A stretch of DNA of 64,000 nt, taken from the NCBI GenBank assembly GCA_003988855.1, contig QYAI01000096.1:45934-109933 (forward strand). The letters run 5' to 3'. Positions 23,180-34,070 of the stretch are shown one piece after another (positions within the stretch are counted from its first letter, which is position 1; every line of letters begins with the position of its first letter). This DNA is from Arachnopeziza araneosa (Eukaryota; Ascomycota; Leotiomycetes; Helotiales; Arachnopezizaceae). The notes below the pieces were generated by a model that saw only the letters and a list, made by a program, of their open reading frames with translations, did not search any database and was not told where the DNA came from. Both the position numbers and the translations under genes were made by a program.

Positions 23180-24900
23180 TTAGTTGACCCAACACCACTC
23201 TGCCAACTTCTTTGCCCAGGTCACACTTCTCACATCCACCACCCTCCAAAATAAATCGGCGGCCCAAAAGCAACCTATTGTATTGACGAAAATGGCCAGG
23301 CAGAAGCCACCTAGATAGCCCCAAGTCTCCGGTCCATGATGGCTAGATGCAACTTTGACGTGATTGCCAGCAGTGAAGATCACATGTGCATGCGTTACGT
23401 AAAGGGCGTATGAAATATCGCCGAGATACTGTGCTATAGAGGTAGTAAAGGGTCGTTGGAGTTCGACTGTTATAGACTTAGAGAAGGATAAGGTAGGCGA
23501 GAAGCAGAGAGTAAAAAGTAGTAGTACGGCGCCGATACAAAGCCAGTAGCGCTGTCCGAAGCCCGGGTCACTGGAGTTTGCGTATCTTGCGGGGGTGTAA
23601 GTATTAAGTGTGAGGTAGCCTGGTGTCGTATGGGGGTTCTGGTCAGGGTAACAGAGTAGGTGAATGGAAAAGAGGAATGAGAGCGTCGTGAATGTGATAG
23701 TCGCGATCTTTTTCGCCTTTTGGAGATATGGAATGGCGTCTGGATGAAAGATTCGAATGGCATCTTCATGAAAGAGTGAAGGACGTGAGCTTTGGTTAGA
23801 CCAGTCCTGATATATGAGTTGTACTTCCGCAAAGACCATGCCTATCAAGAAAAGATAAAGATCCCAGCTGGTTAACCAGAGAAAATAGTGAGCAAGGCAT
23901 GTCACGCCGATTAAACGGACAGACTGCTTGCATTTTGCAAATCCGAGTAGTGTGAGATAAATAACGATGGAACCACGGAACTCTCTCGGGATAGTCCATA
24001 GTTGGAAGCCATACGGATCACTAAAGATAGTGTCGCCTTCCATGGACTGGACTGGGTTAGTGATGAGGACGAAGGACCACCACCACTCCTTGAACTGCTC
24101 CATAAAAGTTCCTCTTCTCCCTGGACCACCCCAAGGAGCGATCGCACCTTCTAGAAACGAATTAGCATGCGATTTTATGGATTCAAAGATAGGATAGGAG
24201 AAGAGAAGCTGATTTCACAAGATGGTGACTTGTCCATCTCTCGTAAGGAAATAAACAAAACAAGGAGACTAAGCTCACCATTTCTGGAAATTAAAAATGC
24301 AATAAAGGTTCCTGCTAACACCGGCATGTAAAGACGCATTGCACGTCGAAATGTAGAAGACGCCAAGGTGTCCAACAATCGATCAAACTCCCGGCCGCGA
24401 ATCTTTCGTAATGAGCTGTACGCCAGAACATACCCGGATATCACAAAGAATATCGTAACCATACCCCGACCTGAATATATGATGCGAATCAATGGCCATT
24501 GGAAGAAGTTGTAGGTATTCGCTTCACTCGCATATCCCTTGCTCAAATTTGGCCACCAAACCAAGACGAAGTGATGTATGAAAACAAAGAATGCCGCAAC
24601 ACCCCGTAGACCATCGAGCCAGGAAGTTGGATGTAATTTGCGAGGGGTCGCAGACGATCGAAGGAAACTTGGGATGAGTACTCGAAGTAAGTTGGTGACA
24701 CTATTAGCTCTACCACCGATATTCGAGAAAGAGAGGCTTTTGTCTACCCATGGAAAGTTTCCAGGGCTTTCGTAGTTTTCGTTATTGTTCGAGTATTCCC
24801 GGTCCGAGGAAGACTCTGGGAGCAGTGTGGCTGAAGAACTCTCGAGGTCGTGATCTTTCTCCCACTCAGCAGGCACCTGCTCATCGTATTTCTCCATCAT
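23180..24900 (-). CDS. Acyltransferase family 3 integral membrane protein
   Basis: Two exons (24900-24279 and 24150-23180; 128-bp intron with GTGAGC donor) encode 530 residues. I use the first true ATG at 24900 rather than an upstream GTG. After a hydrophilic acidic N-terminus of about 90 residues comes the family signature: HPTSWLDGLRGVAAFFVFIHH, containing the conserved DGLRG and the putative catalytic His in the first membrane helix (about 95-110). Then FFVISGYVLAYSSL follows, with multiple hydrophobic segments spread to the C-terminus (about ten), and YALYVTHAHVIF near the end. Acyltransferase-3 proteins transfer acyl groups to sugars, sterols or small molecules across membranes. In fungi several sit in metabolite clusters or modify wall glycans. 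No cluster partners are seen here, so the substrate is open. Confidence 0.88.
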
Positions 24901-26411
24901 TATTGTGAGGTACTGTTCCACACCTCAAATCGCACTGCTTCCGAATTAAAAGGTCAAACGAGACTAGCCAACGTCAAAAAAGAAAGACTGCGAGTGAGAG
25001 GACGTATGTACGAGAAAAGAGTAAACAGGTTCAAGAGAACAGATTATTGAGAAGACGATGTAGCTTCGTATTAAGAGAAGAGGCAGGTCCTCGGCGGGGG
25101 TTTATTCTAGGCCCGCAGGAATGTCCCTAGGAGCTCTGTGTGGGCTTTTCCCGCCCTGAGCCCCTAACGCCACAAGCCCATTCGCACCAATCAATCGGGC
25201 CAGAAATGAAGCCACACAGAATTGTAGGAGCTGCGCTCAACAATTCTGACCACTCCTTATTTGCACAGCGGCCAAATTGGGCAGATGGCGTTATTGAAAG
25301 CGCTATTCGTCCGCGAGAAACGCAGCAGAATTCAATCGGGGGTTTCAGCACGATGTGATACGCTGATAACCAATGTCTGTGATAAGCACACGCGCATGCG
25401 CATGGCAAAGAAGTCTTCTTAGTGGTGCCATGTTTGCTCCGATCATCGATACCAAGGAGGTGCAGCTGATAAAAGATACAAAATGCCCGACAGGCTGCAT
25501 TGGAGCTGAAAGACATCCAGAATACGAGGCACAGGATTTGCTTCACACCTCTTTCAATCTCGACAAGAATATTAATGTGATGGAGACTCTTGAAAATAGA
25601 CATGTCCAAATCCTGTATAAGGCCGTATCTCAATTGAAGTTGCTTAACTGCCCCTGGAGATTTCCAAGATGGATTGACAGATCGGCAGAAGCCATCACAT
25701 AACACCCTTGTTTACCTGCAATCATCTGCTCTCTTCTTCCTTCTTCAAGGTATGCTCCTGTGGATCATCCCAACTTTCGTGTCCCCATCGCGAGCCTTGT
25801 AATAAGGGGATTTCGTCAATCTCAGACCATCAACAGAGAGGAGCACAGGTGTGGATAGCGGCACGAAGACTGTAGTTTTCATACGAGATACGGTTCGCAG
25901 ACTAGAGGAACAAATCACTGGTATATATGCGACTGTACGGGAGGGTGTAGTGCATGCATGTGCGTCGTGATATAGCTCTGCTGGTTGGTCTCTGATGCTG
26001 CAGAGACAACAGCAAGCTTCAGGAGCCGCAAATGCCTGAAAAGCGTCATGATAGAACAGCTTTGGGCGATTAGCAAGAATGATATTTAGAGGATGGATAT
26101 TTTCGAGAGTATAGTTCAGAAGTCGAGAGCAAATAACAATGTTGCTCTGATCATTTTTCGCAGAGGCGCTTACGGCGTCTACCGCGCTAATATTCCGTCG
26201 AGTTTTCTACATAGGCGTTCGTCCATTCCAATCCCCTCCGAATTGAGAGGCAACTTCCACTAGTGGCTTTGCCATAATTTGTCATTTCCAAGATAGTTCA
26301 GATCTGAATTATTTCCTATTCCAAAAGCCTCAATGCTGGATATCGGGTTCTGAGCAGACCACGTGTCTCCCCCTATTCCCTTGAAATTCACCATCCTCTC
26401 TTCTCTAAGAG
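24901..26411. other. Intergenic region
   Basis: About 1.5 kb has no supported gene. Long antiparallel open frames overlap here (minus 25127-25705, 192 codons, no usable ATG near its start; plus 25140-25358 and 25373-25702). Neither strand shows motifs, signal peptide or plausible exon joins. Confidence 0.45.
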
Positions 26412-27241
26412 ATGATATCCTTCCGTCTATTTGCAGCCAGGAGAGTCTTTAAACATACGCCGTCGAAAGGACGGACTCCAATCGCACTTGCAGCATCAAG
26501 CAAACGAAAAATTCGATTTACCAGCACCCTTACAAAACCTCTCTCCAAGCCTGTAGCCAAAAAGACTCGCAAGTCCCTCTTTCGCTTGTGGAAATAAGAC
26601 TGATCTAAGACTTCAATAGTATACCCAGAGAGATTGCTCGTTTACCATGCTGGAACTGGACGAACTGTGTTACTCGGGTGCCTCAAAGTTACCACAATCT
26701 TTGTCTTCTCCTTTTTCACTTTGGTTGTAGCACCAACCCATTTCTACGCAGAAGATCAACCGAAATGGATCGCATTTGCAGGTACTCTTCCACTCTATCC
26801 CATATTGCACGTGACCAAATGCTTACCATCGCAGTCGCTTTATCTGGGACGATCCCTATGTTCTTCGTAGCATACATCTCCGCTCCCTTCGTAAATTACA
26901 TCCATCTTCGCATTCCTGGATTTGCACGAAATTCCAAGGAAATGTTGATCCGGTATGCCAAAACTCTGCCAAAGGATGCAGAACTGGATATTACCACGAT
27001 GAATTTCATTGGCAAACCTAGAGCTACTAGACTTAAGGTGCAAGAGCTGTACCCAACAAGAGAACGATTCGGCCTGGTGAATTATGCGAGAGACACGACA
27101 GCGACCAATGCAAGGCGTCCGTGGTGGATGGGCAGCGCAACTAGGCAATTTGGAGTTCATGGGGGAAGGAGTGGATTTTTGAAAGGAGAAATTTGGGAGC
27201 TGGTCAAGACAAGCATAGACAAGAACAGCAATCTCAGATGA
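26412..27241 (+). CDS. Probable mitochondrial inner-membrane protein (TMEM70/TMEM186-like)
   Basis: Three exons are proposed: 26412-26552, 26610-26781 and 26835-27241 (239 residues). Exons 2 and 3 are secure: a 53-bp GT..AG intron joins WIAFAG to VALSGTIPMFF in frame. Exon 1 is less so: in-frame stops at 26596 and 26605 demand an intron, and the only frame-preserving choice I find uses a GTAGCC donor. The N-terminus is Arg/Ser/Thr-rich without acidic residues, as expected of a mitochondrial presequence. Then comes VYHAGTGRTVLLGCLK and two hydrophobic helices (about 74-93 and 108-127), followed by a soluble domain with LDITTMNFIGKPR. This pattern matches a conserved fungal protein family with TMEM70/TMEM186-like topology, associated with respiratory-complex assembly in animals. 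The specific role here is inferred. Confidence 0.7.
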
Positions 27242-27557
27242 GCCCTATTTTGAAAATTTTCCTTTGAATTTGACTCGCTGGGCCCAAGGCCGGCAATTAA
27301 TGACGAGAAGAAGAGTTGGCGCGAAGGGTTGTATGTCCATTACAACAAGTGCTTGCATGAAGGCTCGGCAACACCCATACTTTACCAGACATGTTGTCGT
27401 TCCATCTTCCGCCATATTGCTTCCCGATATCCATGCCATTACTTCCACCACCAAGTCCAAGTCCAATTGCCATTAGTCCGAAATTTTTCTCAATTATGAT
27501 TACTCCCACCACCATCGTCAACCATATCCCCCATCCTCTATCCCTTTTCGAACGAGC
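27242..27557. other. Short intergenic stretch between convergent genes
   Basis: Only short frames antisense to one another are present, without recognisable content. It holds the 3' ends of the mitochondrial-protein gene (plus) and the secreted Tyr-rich gene (minus). Confidence 0.4.
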
Positions 27558-27878
27558 CTATTCAAATAGGGTCTTCACCCTGTCCACCGCTCTCCTGTAC
27601 ACGGTATATCCTCCTGCAGGTGGTGGATAAAAGCTATAATCGCCAACAGGTAGGTAGTCGGTATAGGTGCCGTAGCCGCCCTCGGGAGTTGGAGGTGGTG
27701 ATGGTGCAGGTGAGCCGCCGTAATAACCGTAGGAAGCATAGGATCCCAGCGAAGGATAATCTCCATAACTTCCATAGGTGCTGTAGTCTGGAATCCCAGC
27801 CTCTCCCTGTCGTATTTGAATGAGAGGAACAGACATGACAGTTGGTGCGAGAAGGAGGCAGAGAGCTGTGATCTTCAT
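27558..27878 (-). CDS. Small secreted Tyr/Gly/Pro-rich protein
   Basis: The ATG at 27878 gives 106 residues. An in-frame upstream near-start would bury the signal peptide, so I prefer this one. Residues 1-17 are a typical signal peptide (hydrophobic core LCLLLAPTV), followed by a possible processing site after QIRQ. The mature chain is built of irregular short units of the kind GSYGDYP, LGSYASYGYYGG, GGYGTYTDYL and GGYTVYRR, with a proline block (PAPSPPPTP) in the middle. It has no cysteines and a single dibasic site near the C-terminus. Such sequences occur among fungal wall-associated or secreted structural proteins. A peptide-precursor role is conceivable because Tyr-rich precursors are modified by UstYa enzymes and one is encoded about 6 kb away, but the regular Kex2-spaced repeats of known precursors are missing. 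Confidence 0.65.
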   Translation of the reverse strand: MKITALCLLLAPTVMSVPLIQIRQGEAGIPDYSTYGSYGDYPSLGSYASYGYYGGSPAPSPPPTPEGGYGTYTDYLPVGDYSFYPPPAGGYTVYRRAVDRVKTLFE

Positions 27879-28808
27879 TGTGGAGTGGGTTTGAGAGGTT
27901 AGGCCTAGAATGCTTTGTTGGAGGAGAGAAAATGATCGGAGGAGGCTGAGAAAATGCCTTGAAAGTATCAAACTGGAGAGAATGTTGCAGTGCGGGATGG
28001 CTGTGTTTGCTGGTGAAACTGAGATACCGAATTGATGTACTTGATTTATACCTTCTCATTGCGTACTCCAGGTGTTGTTATTGACGGCTGGCACGCTAAT
28101 TTTAATTTACTAGGGAAACCAGAGTCATGGACTGTTTGCCAGACGATAGTAGAGATTTGAATTCCTGTCCCACCGCCCGTAACAACAGGTTGATATGGGA
28201 TATTCTGTCTCAAGCATACAGCTTCATAGGGTAATCTATTGAGACCGCGTGCAAGAGAAGCCTTTATCCGCTTTGCGGAGCATACCGCGCATAGGGAAGA
28301 TCAAAAATCCCTGAATTGACACTCTTTCCTTTTCGACATGCATATTACGATCACCACTTTGGTGAAATTTGTGTCGTGGATCGAGGCTAATGGAATGCAT
28401 CCTTGGGTTCATGGCGAATGGCTGCGTCAACGTCACATATCGCATCAAATGAGGTTTCAGCCACAGTACGTGAAGTATGCCATCGGGAATGCAGCTATCT
28501 CTGGACCACCTCAATCCGACTACTCCATTCGGCCGCTAGAGCTCCCACAACACTCGTTACGTCCTTGAAATTTGTACAAGAATGTTCCTGGCAGGTTTTC
28601 TTATTTGACACGGGGACTTAGAAAGATACGAGCTCAACATCGGATCACAAATACAACCAACTACACCTATCCCTGATGTGAAAGGCTTTCCAAATTTACT
28701 CCATCGACTCATATAATCTGCTCTACATATGCTGTTCCACAGGACGAACATATCATCAGACAGCATTTGGTGACCCCCAGTTTCCAAACGGAACCTCAAC
28801 TACACACC
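27879..28808. other. Intergenic region
   Basis: Contains the promoter of the secreted Tyr-rich gene (minus) and the 3' flank of the Hsp70-like gene (minus). Short frames at 28236-28621 show no family features. Confidence 0.45.
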
Positions 28809-30703
28809 TCAGCCTAGTGGTATGCAAGGAGCCGTTCTTCCAGTAAGAATACATTTGACTTCAAAAGCCATTTCCCACGGTTTTGTGATGGTGCCAATAA
28901 TCTGGTACTCTTTCTTCCGGCTCAGTCCACGCCTTTTCCCCTCAGTCAAATCCACTAGAAGAGTCCAGCGCTTAGATTTCGGCAGAAGCAAAGCTTGTTA
29001 AGTCAGTTTAGTTGAGAAGCTAGGGATACGAGTCTTACCATCTGGAAGGGGATCAATTGTTGTCACGGCAATGATTGTGTGCTTGACGAAAATGCCGGTC
29101 GCGTGAGAGTCAAAGGTTAGAATCCAGCGGCATGGGCTACCGAATTCCAGTGGTTCCTGTGTTGCTAGCCGGTTCTCAATCGGTGGCATGCCACCTACCA
29201 AGCTTTCTACTGGTCGTCTCCAATGGGTTCTGCCTTTTACCTCAAAGCCAAAGTTTGTCTTTCTTACGAATTCCAACAGTTGGGTTTGATCCCACAGAAG
29301 CGTGCTCCCTATGACAGTTGCCATCTCGCTAAGATTGTTAAATTGCTGAAGTTAAAGGGAGTAAGTCACGGGCTGCACTTACGGCCGAGGCTTGAGGCAC
29401 TTAATCGAAATCGCATTATCAAATCCGCGCACAAGGCGTTGGGTAAGAAAAGGAGTGTAACTTCCACCTCCACAGAAACCGATCACCGTCTGCTTAATTT
29501 AGTTTTTGTATGACACTAGATCTCACTTACCGTACAGGTTTTACTTGACTTTTGTCTGCGAATCTTGCTACCTCGTCAATCAGTGTCTCAATGTTGTCTG
29601 CCAACTTCAAGAAAAATGATTCGAATACATTCCTTTAAGCGCCATTAGTTAGGAGATACCAAACTTAAATTCCAGAGACATACTTGTGGATACAGAGAAA
29701 CCCACTTGTCATGGTTGATAGCTTGGTGCCGGTCGTCTCTGGAGACCAGTCCCGTACAGTACAAGAGTCTGGGAGTCTAATTTTGACAAAGTCTCCTTTC
29801 TGATCTTTAGAGAAAGAAGCTCTGATATTCTGGAAATTTCTGCTGCTGACTATCTCTAGCGCTAATTGCTTAGGGTTTGAAGCCCTGGCACTTTGCAGGA
29901 TATTGTGTGCGTGGAGCAGGAAGGCCTCGTCAACAGTCACGGTCCCAACCGATTTCGTTCTTAATTGATAGATCAGAGTCAAGCGACCAAGATCAGACAC
30001 GGTCGAAAGTGCAACATCCGTGGTCGCGCCACCGATATCACAAGAGATTACGGTATTTCCCACACTGTATCTCCTGTCGTTGACCGGGCATGCAGCCAGA
30101 ATAAAGAACGATGACGCCTCAGCCTCTGTTGCAGTCACGGAAACGCACCTGGTTTGATCATTTGAGAAACACGATGATACGGCCTCTTCCGCAAGTCGCT
30201 TGAAGTCTCGAACCGCTTGGGTTGGCCAACTTCCTGGCCGAGTGAAGTGCCAGTCGAATGTTGCGCCTCCCAAGCTACCAGTAATTTCTTCGATGTGACG
30301 AAGAACATGAGCATTAAATGCACTTAAGAAATCTCTAACCCAGCGCTCGAGTTCTTGTTTTGATCTTGGCACACTGGGCTCGTTGGATTCAGTCTGGAAG
30401 TTTTCTGCAACCAAGTAGGATTTGAAATATTCTATGATTTCGCCTTGAGGATATTTCTCACATTCTTCGCCCCACGCAATTGGAGGTCCTTCACGATTTC
30501 GAGAGTCGTAAAATAATCTCGTCGGAATTTTCATTCGACTGGAGGTAATCCAATCAAGCTTCAAGCTGTTGTCTTGCCATCTTCCAGCTATGCCAGTTTG
30601 AGTCAACATTCTCCCTGACTAGAAGGAGTTGAAGAAGGGTCATACCTGATGCTGTCATTCCAAAATCAATCCATATTGTGATTTCCCTTGTAGTACTCGC
30701 CAT
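28809..30703 (-). CDS. Fungal Hsp70-like ATPase-domain protein
   Basis: Six exons on the minus strand (30703-30646, 30587-29684, 29632-29536, 29489-29383, 29328-29039, 28993-28809) join in frame to 546 residues. The actin/Hsp70 nucleotide fold is shown by phosphate-1 loop IDFGMTASA (12-20), KIPTRLFY and AWGEE blocks, phosphate-2 CDIGGATTDVAL (about 202-212) and the adenosine motif IGFCGGGSY (about 356-364). There is no canonical substrate-binding domain or EEVD tail, as in the large family of divergent fungal Hsp70-like proteins. These often lie near incompatibility or NLR-type genes; whether they chaperone such proteins is unproven. The intron-3 donor must be GTACGG: the consensus GTAAGT five bases further on would give an immediate stop. 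Intron 2 and intron 5 use AAG acceptors. A gene of unknown function diverges from the same 402-bp promoter region. Confidence 0.85.
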
Positions 30704-31105
30704 GGTCCTAGTGAATAAGATTTTTTCCCTGAGGAGGCTGTTTGCGGAAGTTGAAAAGGGAATGTACCTATCTATTTTGTATTCCAAACAAACAAAAACA
30801 CATACTAAATAATCTGACTGAAACTCGTACAACCAATTTGGTCGTAACCAGGCCGTAGGGCTGAACACGGCCTTAGCGGCTGCTTGCATGGCTCCAATAC
30901 ATTTCTTGGTGAATCAAAGAGAGAAAGAAGATAGATCGATTTCTCGCTCAAATCAGCATTACGTATGTCACGGCCTGTTTCAAATGCGGCTAGTCATGAA
31001 ACTTAGTGTTTTAATATGTACAAAGAAAGCGACATTGAATGCTGAAAATCCTTCCCCAGTCTTTCCTCCTCACTTCAATGCTTCGAAATCGAATAGCAAA
31101 CAACC
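30704..31105. promoter_or_regulatory. Shared divergent promoter region
   Basis: This 402-bp gap lies between the start codons of the Hsp70-like gene (minus) and the membrane protein (plus). It must contain both promoters. I cannot assign individual factor sites. Confidence 0.45.
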
Positions 31106-32127
31106 ATGATTTCTGCAACAGCCATCGCCCTTGCTGTGACTCTTCCACTACTGCTCATACTGCTTATACTTCTCTCTATTGGGTTTCTTCATGAACGAGA
31201 ACTTTTGACGTCTGCCAAATTTGGTCTACAGACTCAGAAAAGACAGTGTACCAAACTCGAAGAGCGACTGGCCACCTTCCCCAAGTTGTGGGATGGGCAA
31301 GCTCAAGACACCGCTTTTTCGAGCGGTGACGTCGATTACTCGAGGATGCTTTTTCAGTTGGCTCTAGACGGTTATATTGAGAGTTGGATAGACCATGACA
31401 ATCCTAAAATCGAATCTGCCACACGAATTGAAAATCTACTCTTCTTGGAACCACCACCCAAGCACCGTCTCCATGGCGATAACGACACGAGGGTTTTCCC
31501 TAACCCACACCAGTACACACCCACAGAGATTAGCAACTATCTCGAGCAACCTATCAGCCGCCGACACATCCTGGAATATATCATGAATTCCATTCTCCTT
31601 CATGCCGTTTCACTTGACGGAGATCCTACTGGATCCCTTCTCCCACTCTTGGCTAATGACCAATATGCGCTCAAGAAACTTAAAACCTTGATGATAGGAG
31701 TTGATCGTAAGCTCATATCTCACTTTGCTTCAAATAGAAAGCTAATAATTCCTTGGCAGTCCGGTCCTCAACGGTCATAGTTCACATCAGCAAGTTCGGT
31801 TTATACTACGCAAAGGAGATAGACACCAAAAAACCACTTACAGCGCTCTTTGAAACGCTTTTCACCCCGTACTATGCTATCAAACCACTTGAGGATGTTA
31901 ATGAACGCCATGTTGAACTCCAGGAATTACTAGACAAAGCTATACAATATGGGATGAAGGTACTTGGTTTAGCAGGTGAAATCACGATGTATTATGACTG
32001 GGGCGAGAGAAATGATACAAGTATTGTGGGAAATCCAGCTATACACGAAGTAGAGTATGAGGATGGGAAGATAAGAATTGATCGCGAGGTAGCAAAAATG
32101 AGTCGGTGTAGGGTTCGTTATGATTAG
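31106..32127 (+). CDS. Membrane-anchored protein of unknown function
   Basis: Two exons (31106-31706 and 31760-32127; 53-bp intron with GTAAGC donor, CTAAT branch and CAG acceptor) give 322 residues. The start CAACCATGA has good context. Residues 4-28 form one strongly hydrophobic N-terminal helix (signal anchor), followed by a basic/coiled stretch and a soluble domain with no motif that I recognise. Features include a YSRMLFQLALDGYIESWI segment, a histidine/proline loop, and HILEYIMNSILLHAVS near residue 155. The protein is encoded divergently from the Hsp70-like ATPase. Proteins of this build are found in many ascomycete genomes without annotation. No function is proposed. Confidence 0.75.
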
Positions 32128-32885
32128 GAGGGTTTTTCTTCACTTCAAATACGAAGTCAAATTCCTGTTCTGTCGACATTGTTCAAAATACAGCGATAAT
32201 GGTCACTTGAGGAGCAGGGGCGAGGATGAAAGTTGTTGTGGTCAGATCTGGAAGTTTGTTTCTGTTCAACTTGGATTTTGCTTGCCGTTCAATCTTTCCA
32301 AACATAGTTAAATATAAATTTAACCTTCTTGTACTGATTCCCAGATTATTCCTTTTAAGTATTGTCTGAAGCCCAAGCCAGATTTCATTCATCCTCAAAT
32401 CTTGTGGCAAGCATCCCAAAATGTACGCGGCTGCGTAGGTTTCTGAAATGTCTTTCTCTCCTGTAACTTGATCTTTGTCTTGCTATTTTCTTCTTCTCCT
32501 TGACTATGTTGTCTTACAAATAATCCAGGATCATTACCCTAGCGCTCAGGTTGCAGACTTTGGAAAAGAGGTGTAACAAAATAAGCAAAGCTGAGCTGGT
32601 TTGATAAAACTCTTTCTCTGAACCTGTCTGTCTCGGGTTCTTTTTACAGTAGTAAAACTTGAGTTTCATAGAACACACTCGCATTTATCAACTGATCTGG
32701 GTGAAATTATTTTTGGATCGAATGATTTTTACTTAAAGTGCACTGAGATTTTTATTCTTTATCGACAGAATACTTCTTTCTCATCTGTTATTATCCCCTC
32801 TCAGCACAATATTCTACTACAATCTGCCCCATTAACATATATATCATTAGACCACCTCACAGAACTATTCAAGCCCCCAAAGAAA
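32128..32885. other. Intergenic region
   Basis: AT-rich sequence with pyrimidine-rich leader just before the next start codon. No gene is supported. Confidence 0.45.
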
Positions 32886-33451
32886 ATGGAAGTCGGAGCA
32901 ACCATTACCATTGAGACCATCAAAGGTATCTGCCGGATCGTGAAAGATTTCCGAGATACGCCCGAACTCGTTCAAAAAATTACCGCACAATGTGAACAAC
33001 TTGGCGCTCTCCTCGAGGTCTTGGATAGCATGACTCAAACGCATCTCATCAGTGACCAAAACATGATTCGCTGGGAGACCAATCAGAGAATTTGCGACCC
33101 GATTCTGAGCAAAATCTGGGATATATTGGAGGAGCAAGCGAAGCGAACTGCGACCAATCCCACCTGGATCTTCCACGTGAAGTTTTTCTTGGGTCCGAAG
33201 TCTGAGTTGGTCAAACTCAAGGAATCGCTCGAGGAAAGCGTTAGATTCTTTAGGCATTTTGCTCCTTTGTAAGTTTTATCTACCTCTCTTATTGCGACTG
33301 GGAATATCCTAAACTGATATACAGCGCTCTGCAAGATGCTCCGTTGATCCCGAGATATGATTATCAAGCTTCTCAGGTGCAGGAACCAGCGATGAGTATT
33401 TACCGACTGGCACAGAGGCTACCAGATGCAGAAGAGGAGGAGGTGATGTGA
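32886..33451 (+). CDS. Small protein resembling the HeLo-like N-terminal domain of STAND proteins
   Basis: Two exons (32886-33268 and 33325-33451; 56-bp intron with GTAAGT donor, CTGAT branch and CAG acceptor) give 169 residues. The all-helical sequence begins MEVGATITIETIKGICRIVKDF and has regularly spaced hydrophobics (CEQLGALLEVLDSM; SKIWDILEEQ; KLKESLEESVRFFRHF), as in the fungal HeLo-like/STAND N-terminal domains that sit in front of NACHT or NB-ARC domains. Here the protein ends after this domain and a short acidic tail; no nucleotide-binding domain follows. Stand-alone HeLo-type proteins exist in fungi and can be membrane-active cell-death executors or truncated relics. The neighbours (Hsp70-like, unknown membrane protein) fit an incompatibility-type locus but do not prove it. 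Confidence 0.65.
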
Positions 33452-34070
33452 AGATTCGAGTGATTGAAGGGGATAGCTCATGGCAAAGAAAAGGCTTAGA
33501 GGCAAGAAAGAAGACTTGATAGATGATAGATTCCAATTGAATTTTCTTTACCCTCCCGCCCATCTTTTGAGGGGGTCCTCTTCCTGGTGTCCTCACTGCA
33601 TTTTCGACCCTGTTTAGTTGTCCTAATTCAACTGCGAAGACATGTCTCCGATGCAAACATCTTTTTAAGTAGATGTACCAACTTCTAAGGTCCTGCAAAT
33701 TGTGGATCCTCAAAATGTGACAGAAAGCTCAAACCTCAGGGGCGTGTGATAGTAGGCTGCTGACAGCCCTCTGCAGTGCAGAGTAGAAAAACTAGAAACC
33801 ATGATCATCTACAGGAAGTTGGAGCAAAATATACAACTACCCATATGGAGCATTTGGATTTCTATATTCATTTCAGGAAGCAATCTGACATGTCCAGTAT
33901 ATCATAGATTTTGAGACAAAGTTTCTGAAAACTTGTATTTTTGGTGAGCGTGTTTGGAATGCAGGTTGCCGCCATGATATCCCAGAGGCATTCCAATTGG
34001 AATCTGAGTGATCAACGGGAAGCCGCTTCAAACCATCCAGATCAACATTTGAAATTGAGATTACGACACG
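33452..34070. other. Intergenic region
   Basis: No supported gene. A minus-strand frame (33309-33713) overlaps the 3' end of the HeLo-like gene and lacks motifs. Confidence 0.45.

Noticed and set aside
25127..25705. 192-codon minus-strand frame, Cys-rich
   Set aside because: It opens with GTG, has no ATG near its start, shows no signal peptide or motif, and overlaps equally plausible frames on the other strand.
27558..27878. Classical UstA-like peptide precursor
   Set aside because: It is secreted and Tyr-rich, but lacks the repeated core peptides separated by Kex2 sites; only one dibasic site is present.
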